Shown: positions 8,491 through 13,826 of the stretch, piece after piece
Position numbering within the stretch: position 1 is the first letter of the stretch
How the letters are laid out: each line of letters opens with the position of its first letter
Virus record (IMG/VR): IMGVR_UViG_3300035698_003849
Span: 1 to 20,066 of that record
DNA: 20,066 bases
DNA from: a virus
Strand: one strand, 5' to 3'
Position numbers and translations under genes: made by a program
Notes under the pieces: model-generated
Told to the model about the DNA's origin: nothing
Databases searched by the model: none
The model's input: the letters and a program-made list of their open reading frames with translations, nothing else

Positions 8491-8694
8491 TTACTTTTTT
8501 TTCTTATTTATTATTATCGGTTGCTTAACTTCTTCCAGCTTCACAACTTCTTTCGGTGCTAACCTATCTATTTTGGCAAGGATAGCTACGGTAGATTCAT
8601 ATATCTCATGCTTAAATTCTTTTATAATCTCCGCCTTATCCTTATCAAGTCTCTCAAATATTTCTTGTTTATATATCGGTATTCTGGTTGGCAT
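8491..8694 (-). CDS. Small charged helical protein, unknown
   Basis: A 67-residue protein with a strong AAAAGGAGGAAATT leader before the ATG at 8694. Residues 8-45 are predicted helical with regular charge alternation (EIFERLDKDKAEIIKEFKHEI), possibly a short coiled coil. The C-terminus is basic (INKKKK). Its stop is 10 bases before the adaptor start, within that gene's ribosome binding region. No family recognised; it may be a small head-tail connector component. Confidence 0.65.
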   Translation of the reverse strand: MPTRIPIYKQEIFERLDKDKAEIIKEFKHEIYESTVAILAKIDRLAPKEVVKLEEVKQPIIINKKKK

Positions 8695-8718
8695 AATTTC
8701 CTCCTTTTAATTACTTAA

Positions 8719-8979
8719 TTAATCAATATCTATCCATAATTCACCTGCTGCATAGTCAATATAGCAACCTGTCTCAAATACAACGGGGCCGTCTTCGTCA
8801 CTAAACACTTCGGCACTGGTGGCAAGGGCTATCTGTTTTTTGGCGGCATTTTTGGATGTACTTACTTCATTGTAGAAGTCAGCAGTCGTAGCTCCTGGAT
8901 GGGTTAACCTTGCCTTATAAATCTTAATTGGCACTGATATAGCTAACTGTATATCTCCGGTAATCTTAACTCTTCTCAT
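8719..8979 (-). CDS. Small beta-rich phage protein, unknown
   Basis: An 86-residue protein, mostly alternating strand-like sequence (VKITGDIQLAISVPIKIY at the start, YIDYAAGELWIDID at the end). The ATG at 8979 follows AAGGAAGTGAG. It lies among capsid-adjacent genes, so a head-surface or connector role is possible, but no motif shows this and I do not recognise the family. Confidence 0.65.
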   Translation of the reverse strand: MRRVKITGDIQLAISVPIKIYKARLTHPGATTADFYNEVSTSKNAAKKQIALATSAEVFSDEDGPVVFETGCYIDYAAGELWIDID

Positions 8980-8994
8980 TTAATCTCACTTCCT

Positions 8995-9396
8995 TTATTC
9001 TTCTTTGATTAATTTTCCTAACTTATAGAGTAGATCGGGTGTTATCTTAGTATCCCCAAACTGTTCAAGTTTAATCGGCTCAAAAGGTACATAAATCTCT
9101 TGTTGGCTTAACTTGTCATATTCTTTGGCAAACTCAATAAAATTCTTTTGAGTCAGATCATACTCATTTAACTGCTTACCCTTTTTGTCCTTCTTGAACA
9201 GCGGCTTACCGTCTTTATCTTTTTTAGCATATTCGACAGCTAATGAAAGTCTAAACTTTTCGTGTACCTTAATCTCTCTTACAATTACATCCATAAACCG
9301 CTTAAACCAGTAAGCAGTCTTTGAAGGTAATGCCAATAACATAGCCTCGTTAAGCCCTATCTGCATACCCCGAATTTCATTTAAAGTAATTTTCAT
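8995..9396 (-). CDS. DUF1617-like phage protein
   Basis: A 133-residue protein with an AAAAAGGAGGG ribosome binding site before the ATG at 9396. The pattern MKITLNEI..MQIGLNEAMLLALPSKTAYWFKRFMDVI, followed by a long Lys/Glu helix and a C-terminal FEPIKLEQFGDTKITPDLL, resembles DUF1617 proteins of Gram-positive phages as I remember them, including a linker with KKDKDGKPLF and an acidic C-terminal half. The function of that family is not established. The similarity is from memory and should be treated as moderate. Confidence 0.65.
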   Translation of the reverse strand: MKITLNEIRGMQIGLNEAMLLALPSKTAYWFKRFMDVIVREIKVHEKFRLSLAVEYAKKDKDGKPLFKKDKKGKQLNEYDLTQKNFIEFAKEYDKLSQQEIYVPFEPIKLEQFGDTKITPDLLYKLGKLIKEE

Positions 9397-9410
9397 ATTT
9401 TCCCTCCTTT

Positions 9411-9530
9411 TTATTTTTTAGGACATTTCTGTCCGGCTTGTTTACGCTTGCCTACTTTAGATTTTGTGCGTTGTAATGACCCCTTATAAGGTCCTGTCCC
9501 GTCACGCTTTTTTCTTACAGTTTTACTCAT
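9411..9530 (-). CDS. Very small basic protein, unknown
   Basis: A 39-residue protein (MSKTVRKKRDGTG...GQKCPKK) rich in Lys and Arg. The ATG at 9530 has an ideal AAGGAGGAAAT leader. An upstream extension of the frame to 9608 would run back through an intergenic hairpin without a better ribosome binding site, so the short form is preferred. Similar tiny basic phage proteins with RDGTGP and GKR.QAGQ elements occur near capsid genes, and an RNA- or DNA-binding or capsid-lining role is possible, but nothing proves it. Confidence 0.6.
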   Translation of the reverse strand: MSKTVRKKRDGTGPYKGSLQRTKSKVGKRKQAGQKCPKK

Positions 9531-9552
9531 ATTTCCTCCTTTTTTAAACGTC

Positions 9553-9578
9553 TGCGGTTGTATCATCGGACAACCGCA
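9553..9578 (-). promoter_or_regulatory. Intergenic hairpin between beta-helix gene and 39-aa gene
   Basis: An 8-bp perfect inverted repeat (TGCGGTTG / CAACCGCA) with a 10-nt loop in the 94-base gap after the beta-helix gene. No U-run follows on the minus strand, so it is not a typical intrinsic terminator. It may stabilise the upstream mRNA end or dampen read-through. Confidence 0.55.
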
Positions 9579-9624
9579 AAACCTGTAAGCATGGAGTATT
9601 TGTGGCACTGTTAGTCTAGTTTAC

Positions 9625-10554
9625 TCAATTTGTTAATCCGTCAAGTAATACAGGTGCATTATTAGTACTAGTTTCACCAGTAGCAATATTTCCAGCAGCT
9701 AATTTCTCATTATAATCAAGCATATCATTAGCTGTATTTGCACCATCAGCAATGAAACGACTGTTTGTAATAACACAATCGGCTGAATCATCATCTATGC
9801 AAAGTGTTGTTGCTCTAACTATACAGTTGTTTATTAAACCATTATATAGGTTGGTTGTGTCAATTTTTATTCCAATTTCGCCTTCTATATAAGAGTTCTC
9901 AATTACAAGATTCCAGAATGTAGTAGTTGTAGCAATTAATATACCAGCAGTAGCGAATCTGTCTGCATATTCATCATTGATTATTCTGCAATTTAATACT
10001 CTAAGGTCATGTCCAGTCCCACCTGTAATATGAATAGCATGAATAGAATCAGCTTCTGCAATAAAGTCACAATCTCCAAAGTATAATCCAGTAAGCGAAT
10101 CCACAGTAAAGATAGCAGCAGCACCATCATTAACAAATTGAATATTGTAGAATCCAGAACTCATTAATGTAACTGAGCCAGTCCAAGCGTGTTCTCCTTT
10201 GATTTCAGTTTTGTTGAAAGCGTCATTAGAACCTACTCCGATTACGTCACATTTTACAGGAGGAACGGTTAAATCTTCTTTACAGGAGTCACCCTTTAGA
10301 AGTATAGAATTTCTTGAAGCCCAGCCATGAGAACCAGCGGCAATATTAGCATTACTTACTCCAATGGCATAAGCGAGTGTCTTATAAGGAGTATCCCAGC
10401 TTGCACCGTCATCAACTCCGTCACTTCCAGCATTACAGTCTACGAAATAGACTTCGCCTCCTACCGCCAGACCTAAATTCTGCAGTTGTTTCAGTACATC
10501 GTATAATTCGCCACTTGCAAATCCTTGTCCTATATGTTTTTTTATCTCTATCAT
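9625..10554 (-). CDS. Right-handed beta-helix protein next to capsid gene
   Basis: The start is taken as the ATG at 10554 (309 residues), because it follows a GAAAGGAGAT site; a frame extension to 10605 would translate the intergenic hairpin. After a helical start, DCNAGSDGVDDGASWDTPYKTLAYAI (about 38-63) is the usual opening of pectin-lyase-like beta-helix proteins. Repeating turns follow with N/D-containing loops (SGFYNIQFVND, LYFGDCDFIAEADSI, LRVLNCRIIND, LVIENSYIEGEIG, GLINNCIVRA, CVITNSRFIADG), each about 20-25 residues. No catalytic residues stand out. Directly after the major capsid gene, it could be a capsid decoration or head fibre, or a glycan-binding surface protein. Confidence 0.75.
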   Translation of the reverse strand: MIEIKKHIGQGFASGELYDVLKQLQNLGLAVGGEVYFVDCNAGSDGVDDGASWDTPYKTLAYAIGVSNANIAAGSHGWASRNSILLKGDSCKEDLTVPPVKCDVIGVGSNDAFNKTEIKGEHAWTGSVTLMSSGFYNIQFVNDGAAAIFTVDSLTGLYFGDCDFIAEADSIHAIHITGGTGHDLRVLNCRIINDEYADRFATAGILIATTTTFWNLVIENSYIEGEIGIKIDTTNLYNGLINNCIVRATTLCIDDDSADCVITNSRFIADGANTANDMLDYNEKLAAGNIATGETSTNNAPVLLDGLTN

Positions 10555-10574
10555 ATTAAAAATCTCCTTTCTCA

Positions 10575-10602
10575 AATAGAGGGACGGTAAAGCCCCTCTA
10601 TT
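10575..10602 (-). promoter_or_regulatory. Strong hairpin downstream of major capsid gene
   Basis: A 9-bp perfect inverted repeat (AATAGAGGG / CCCTCTATT) with a 10-nt loop, 13 bases after the capsid stop codon. The sequence after it on the minus strand (TGAGAAAGGAGATT) lacks a U-tract and contains the ribosome binding site of the next gene. It is therefore more likely an mRNA-stabilising or attenuating hairpin than a full terminator. It would favour high capsid output relative to the beta-helix protein. Confidence 0.6.
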
Positions 10603-10615
10603 CAATTATTATTGT

Positions 10616-11821
10616 TTAAGCAGGAGTAGAAGCCCCACTTAAAAGTTGTACACCAAATAATCCGTTTAAGACAACTGCTATAAAGTAGGCTTTCCATGAT
10701 ACATAGCTGTAAGCATTGGTTGGGTTGGAAGTATCAGTCGGGCCGGATACTTTGATTATAAGTTTGTCTTTTACGCCGCTTAATCGAGTACCTGCAATAG
10801 CGTGCTTACCGAATACCGGGGTCTGGTTAACAGTTCCACTTTCCGAGTAGAAAGAGAATCCTCTATCAACAGTGGCTTCATGAGCACTTGCGTCGGTAAC
10901 GAGCATGGTAAAGGCTTCGGTATCTTCATACCACCTTACTCCGCCCCATTTTCCGAGTTCGCCGTTCTTGATGGCTTCCGGTGAAGCGTAATGCTGTGCA
11001 TTGACCCAAGCACTATCTTGCATAAAGTCATAGACTACGAAAGGACTCATAATCCCTACGAAGAATTTACCATCATACTTTGGTGCTTTATAATGCTTTA
11101 ATACTGCTACAGCTCTTTCTACTGCTGAACCAGTTACCACATTAGTAGCGGCAAGTCCTTTAGTTACTACGATACGGAAAGTATCAGTGTCACCAGGTGC
11201 GTCTTTTAAGGCTGGTTCAAAAGTGACTACGCCATTAGCGTTTACAAAGTCGGTAACTAATCCTGCATATCCGGCACATTGTCCTGAAGTAAAGATGATT
11301 AATCCGTCATTCCAGAAGTCATTAGCTTCACTTAAACTTGAATAGCAGGTAGTAGTAGTTGCTGTAGTTGCCACTGCATCACTTTTAGCATAAGTGCTTG
11401 AATTATCTACCCTCATCGGATAGAATCCTAAAGACATTGCTAATCTATACCGATAATTAATTGATTCACCCATATTAACACCGGCAAGCATAACCGCATC
11501 TTGAGTAACATCACTATATGAAGTTAATAACAAGGTGTCGAGTAGCTTGATACTGTTAGAGTATTTGGCTGTGGTCTTCTCAAACTCGAAGGCTTCCATC
11601 TCAACAGGAGTAGGATTTGATCCTTCAGTAGTTGCAGCGGTTATTTTTGCAAGCGGTATTAATCGAGTAAAGTTTACGGTCTTACCTTCTTTTTGAGGGA
11701 TATCACGACTATGGTCTGCAAGTTTGTCGGCTACCATTACTGGTTCGGCAAACTTGAGTAACTGTCTGTCGTAATACACCTTCATTAATTGGGTAAGAGA
11801 AGTAGTACTTGTATCTACCAT
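10616..11821 (-). CDS. Major capsid protein, N4-gp56 family
   Basis: A 401-residue HK97-fold capsid protein. The N-terminal pattern SLTQLMKVYYDRQLLKFAEPVMVADKLADHSRDIPQKEGKTVNFTR (about 8-53) is characteristic of the N4-gp56 family: a helix with YYDRxLL, then basic/aromatic strands, then IPLAKITAATTEGSNPTPVEM. The C-terminal half has a conserved-looking AVAVLKHYKAPKYDGKFFVGIMSP segment and a late SYVSWKAYFIAVVLNGLFG helix. It assembles with the scaffold encoded just upstream. The start codon is immediately after an 11-bp inverted repeat whose loop holds the AAAGGA ribosome binding site, so translation may be controlled by that fold. Confidence 0.92.
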   Translation of the reverse strand: MVDTSTTSLTQLMKVYYDRQLLKFAEPVMVADKLADHSRDIPQKEGKTVNFTRLIPLAKITAATTEGSNPTPVEMEAFEFEKTTAKYSNSIKLLDTLLLTSYSDVTQDAVMLAGVNMGESINYRYRLAMSLGFYPMRVDNSSTYAKSDAVATTATTTTCYSSLSEANDFWNDGLIIFTSGQCAGYAGLVTDFVNANGVVTFEPALKDAPGDTDTFRIVVTKGLAATNVVTGSAVERAVAVLKHYKAPKYDGKFFVGIMSPFVVYDFMQDSAWVNAQHYASPEAIKNGELGKWGGVRWYEDTEAFTMLVTDASAHEATVDRGFSFYSESGTVNQTPVFGKHAIAGTRLSGVKDKLIIKVSGPTDTSNPTNAYSYVSWKAYFIAVVLNGLFGVQLLSGASTPA

Positions 11822-11873
11822 TATAATTCACGTCCTTTTTATTAATATTTTTGTTTTTCCCCCGTGAATTATA
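11822..11873 (-). promoter_or_regulatory. Inverted repeat framing the capsid ribosome binding site
   Basis: TATAATTCACG (minus strand, beginning at 11873) pairs exactly with CGTGAATTATA (ending at 11822), the base next to the capsid ATG. The 30-nt loop is A-rich and ends in the AAAGGA ribosome binding site. A fold of 11 bp would hold the site in the loop and the start codon at the stem base, so ribosome access to the capsid gene may depend on its opening. Confidence 0.65.
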
Positions 11874-11898
11874 GACTAATAATTATTCTTGTTAGTCT
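11873..11898 (-). promoter_or_regulatory. Hairpin overlapping the scaffold stop codon
   Basis: A 7-bp inverted repeat (AGACTAA / TTAGTCT) with a 12-nt loop, including the scaffold TAA stop in its first arm. It abuts the capsid-leader inverted repeat. No U-run follows. It may couple scaffold termination to folding of the capsid leader. Confidence 0.45.
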
Positions 11899-12851
11899 TT
11901 TGGTTTCCCGACTAATTTGTCAAGTTCTGCATCTGACATAGCTTCGTAGTCGGTTGATTTCCCACCAGTAGAAGCGGAAGATGGTCCTTGCGGTTCGGTA
12001 AAAGTATTAACTTTACCGCTTGCGGCTTTTTCGGCTTCCTTTAGTGCTTTCTCTTGAAATTCTTTCTGGCTGGCTTCTAATGCTGACCCGATATTCTGCT
12101 TATAGTAGATATCATAGGCGGCTTCAAATGCACCCTGACCGTGTTTATCAAATAGCTCATTTCTACCATTTTCTTTGGTAAAACCTGCTATTATCTTGTT
12201 GATCTTTGTGCGATCATAAGGAACAAAACCCTCTTTAGCCTTATCTTCCAACCGTTTAATCTCTGCTTCATTATCTGACCTTGCCTGTTTAACTGTAATC
12301 GGCTTTATTGCTTCTCTTATTAACGGCATTAATGCTTCGGCGGGGTTCTCGCTAAACTTGTCGTAAAATTGGGTTTTCTGCTCATCAGTCAGCTTTGCAA
12401 TGTTTTTTTCTACGAGATGTTGTGCAGTGGTGTTAATCCCATATTGCTTAATTTCTTCGTCTATTTGTGCATTTTCTTTTTTATACTTTCGCAGTTCACC
12501 AAGCTCGTCAGTTTGTGTGCTTTGGAGTTTTCTAAGGTTAACATAAGCCTTAGATATATCCTCAGCAGACTTACCTTTTAGGTCATCAGGTAATTTACCA
12601 GTCGGTTCAGTTACAAGTTCAGGTTCAGCTACAGGTTCGGGTTCAGGTCCAGGTTCTTTGTCACCTTTTTTAATCACAGGTTCGGGTACACTTGCAGGTT
12701 TGCCTTTCACCATTTCATCAAGTTCTTTATCAGTCAGCTTATCATATTGAGAAAGCTCTGATATGTCCTCGCTTACTTCGCCAGCCTTGTCATCTACTTG
12801 TCCTTTAACGGGGGTAGATTCTGGGTTATTGACGGTTGTTTCGATTGACAT
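11892..12851 (-). CDS. Capsid scaffolding protein
   Basis: A 319-residue acidic, mainly helical protein directly before the capsid gene, the normal place for a scaffold. The N-terminus is disordered and includes a Pro-Glu-rich stretch (about 55-85, EPEPVAEPELVTEP). A long helical part spans about 90-280 (VNLRKLQSTQTDELGELRKYKKENAQIDEEI), containing likely coiled coils. The motif QYDKLTDKELDEMVKGKP (35-52) recurs as DYEAMSDAELDKLVGKPKD at the very C-terminus (301-319). In known scaffolds the C-terminus binds the coat protein, so the paired motif could provide two contact sites. The ATG at 12851 follows GAAAGGAGAT. Scaffold is removed during head maturation. Confidence 0.82.
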   Translation of the reverse strand: MSIETTVNNPESTPVKGQVDDKAGEVSEDISELSQYDKLTDKELDEMVKGKPASVPEPVIKKGDKEPGPEPEPVAEPELVTEPTGKLPDDLKGKSAEDISKAYVNLRKLQSTQTDELGELRKYKKENAQIDEEIKQYGINTTAQHLVEKNIAKLTDEQKTQFYDKFSENPAEALMPLIREAIKPITVKQARSDNEAEIKRLEDKAKEGFVPYDRTKINKIIAGFTKENGRNELFDKHGQGAFEAAYDIYYKQNIGSALEASQKEFQEKALKEAEKAASGKVNTFTEPQGPSSASTGGKSTDYEAMSDAELDKLVGKPKD

Positions 12852-12882
12852 AGTTTTAAAAATCTCCTTTCATTTATTTTAT

Positions 12883-13179
12883 TTAAAACTTAAAATTATC
12901 CTTTAATACTTGATACAATCCTTCGGATAATCGGTCTACTTGTTCTTCACTTAATTCGTGATTATTATAATTTGTGTCTATACAATGTAATATCTCGTGT
13001 AAAAAAGTTTCTTCGATAACTGATTTTGCTAATATATTTCCACGATATTTTTTACATAAATAGATTAACAATTTATTATGTATAGAAAGCCCTACATAAC
13101 CTTCATTTGTTAAATATCTATCATCCCATTTAACTTTATAAACATGTCCAGCTACCTTAATTTTCTCTGGTATCTTCAT
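12883..13179 (-). CDS. Small HExxH zinc metallopeptidase-like protein
   Basis: A 98-residue protein with a strong AAAAGGGGGATAT leader before the ATG at 13179. It carries the zincin motif FLHEILH (59-65): His61, Glu62 and His65, with Glu78 or Glu79 in ELSEEQVDRL as a likely third ligand. An N-terminal strand pair (KIKVAGHVYKVKWDD) and the C-terminal helix GLYQVLKDNF complete a minimal metallopeptidase, as seen in many phages of Bacillota. It lies between the portal region and the scaffold, where a prohead protease is often encoded. Whether it cleaves scaffold or capsid is unknown; similar proteins are commonly left without an assigned substrate. Confidence 0.78.
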   Translation of the reverse strand: MKIPEKIKVAGHVYKVKWDDRYLTNEGYVGLSIHNKLLIYLCKKYRGNILAKSVIEETFLHEILHCIDTNYNNHELSEEQVDRLSEGLYQVLKDNFKF

Positions 13180-13189
13180 ATATCCCCCT

Positions 13190-13202
13190 TTTATTTCTTT
13201 AT
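13190..13202. repeat. 13-bp direct repeat, copy downstream of RNA element
   Basis: TTTATTTCTTTAT on the plus strand, identical to 13383-13395. The two copies bracket the structured RNA segment. This copy lies immediately beside the ribosome binding site of the zincin gene. Confidence 0.8.
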
Positions 13203-13208
13203 AATATT

Positions 13209-13377
13209 GGTCTCGGCAGGATTATTGCATACCTGCAAGCCTCAAGGCTATTCATCAGCTGTATGGATTCGAGAGACTACTCCAGCGATAAAACGCTAAA
13301 CATGATGTCCTCACCGTTTGGCACACCCCATCATGCGGATACTTTACCCCTAAGCGAGGGTATTCAGTCACAAGACC
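13209..13377 (-). ncRNA. Candidate structured RNA, closed multi-hairpin fold
   Basis: A 169-nt segment filling the gap between two genes. Minus-strand GGUCUUG at the 5' end pairs with CGAGACC at the 3' end (7 bp). Inside are a 7-bp stem CAUGAUG/CAUCAUG (13335-13329 with 13307-13301), and hairpins at 13348-13360 (CCCU/AGGG), 13284-13297 (AGCG/CGCU), 13238-13249 (AGCC/GGCU) and 13216-13236 (GCAGG/CCUGC). The closing stem has a U-G pair on the minus strand that would be a C-A mismatch on the plus strand, so the minus strand, the coding direction, is the likely RNA. By hand count 83 of 169 bases are G or C, clearly more than the AT-rich genes around it. No coding frame with a ribosome binding site is visible. 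I do not recognise an RNA family. It may be a leader of the zincin-scaffold-capsid block or a processed independent RNA. Confidence 0.6.
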
Positions 13378-13382
13378 AAAAC

Positions 13383-13395
13383 TTTATTTCTTTAT
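13383..13395. repeat. 13-bp direct repeat, copy upstream of RNA element
   Basis: TTTATTTCTTTAT on the plus strand, identical to 13190-13202. It covers the stop codon of the 84-residue gene. Removing one repeat plus the segment between (193 bp) would leave an intact stop codon followed directly by the zincin gene's ribosome binding site. Confidence 0.8.
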
Positions 13396-13638
13396 CTTTT
13401 CCGCTTCTTCGCCCTGCTTAATCAACATATCTACCTCGTTAAATATCAAGTCTATCCCTTCTACGCAGGCTTGAGCATAATATATTTTATTCAAGTCTTT
13501 CTCTGTCAGTGCCTTCTGTGTATAATAGGCTTTCTTGTCGTTTTTTAGCTTCAATATATCCTGCCAGCCAGCAGTATTGACCGTAGTCCGCAGGCGGTCT
13601 GCATTGTCTATTAGTGATTTATAATCATTTGTTTGCAT
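13384..13638 (-). CDS. Small helical protein, unknown
   Basis: An 84-residue protein starting at an ATG with a good site (TGGAGGGTAGCC) inside the previous gene, which it overlaps by 28 bases. Mostly helical and charged (LIDNADRLRTTVNTAGWQDILKLKNDKK, CVEGIDLIFNEVDMLIKQGEEAE). No motif identifies it. Its location after the portal suggests a head-assembly or packaging accessory, by context only. Confidence 0.65.
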   Translation of the reverse strand: MQTNDYKSLIDNADRLRTTVNTAGWQDILKLKNDKKAYYTQKALTEKDLNKIYYAQACVEGIDLIFNEVDMLIKQGEEAEKIKK

Positions 13639-13823
13639 TGGCTACCCTCCAAAATAATATCTAAATATTTTCGTTCTTGTTGTTTCCATTTTTGCCAATA
13701 GTAAAAATCCATTTTTGCAAACTTATCATTTCTAAATTCCTTTAACCACTTTTTAATATTACGTTTGTGGACAAAAGCATATTTATTACCAATTTCGATA
13801 TAATTTTCTAAATCACGTGACAT
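13611..13823 (-). CDS. Small basic, aromatic-rich protein, unknown
   Basis: A 70-residue protein beginning 3 bases after the portal stop, with an AAAGGGGT leader. It is rich in Lys, Tyr and Trp (DFYYWQKWKQQERKYLDIILEG), mostly helical. The last 28 bases overlap the next gene in another frame, suggesting coupled expression. Family not recognised. Confidence 0.6.
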   Translation of the reverse strand: MSRDLENYIEIGNKYAFVHKRNIKKWLKEFRNDKFAKMDFYYWQKWKQQERKYLDIILEGSQCKQMIINH

Positions 13824-13826
13824 TAT

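Noticed and set aside
9531-9608. N-terminal extension of the 39-aa basic protein to 65 residues
   Set aside because: It would translate through the intergenic hairpin; the ideal ribosome binding site belongs to the ATG at 9530.
10555-10605. N-terminal extension of the beta-helix protein to 326 residues
   Set aside because: The extension is the hairpin sequence, and the AAAGGAGAT site precedes the ATG at 10554.
13209-13377. Hammerhead ribozyme suspicion from CTGATGA in the RNA element
   Set aside because: The core GAAA and matching stems expected after CTGATGA are missing; the following hairpin runs into GCAGG instead.
13209-13377. Similarity to phi29 packaging RNA because of length and phage context
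   Set aside because: Sequence and stem order do not match what I know of pRNA, and the element is not at a genome end as far as the window shows.
13209-13377. tRNA or tmRNA, prompted by TCGAATCC
   Set aside because: No acceptor stem with CCA, no anticodon arm, and the apparent T-loop lacks a proper 5-bp stem.
13209-13377. Group I intron, prompted by GACTAC on the plus strand
   Set aside because: The segment is too short for the conserved core, and it lies between genes rather than inside one.
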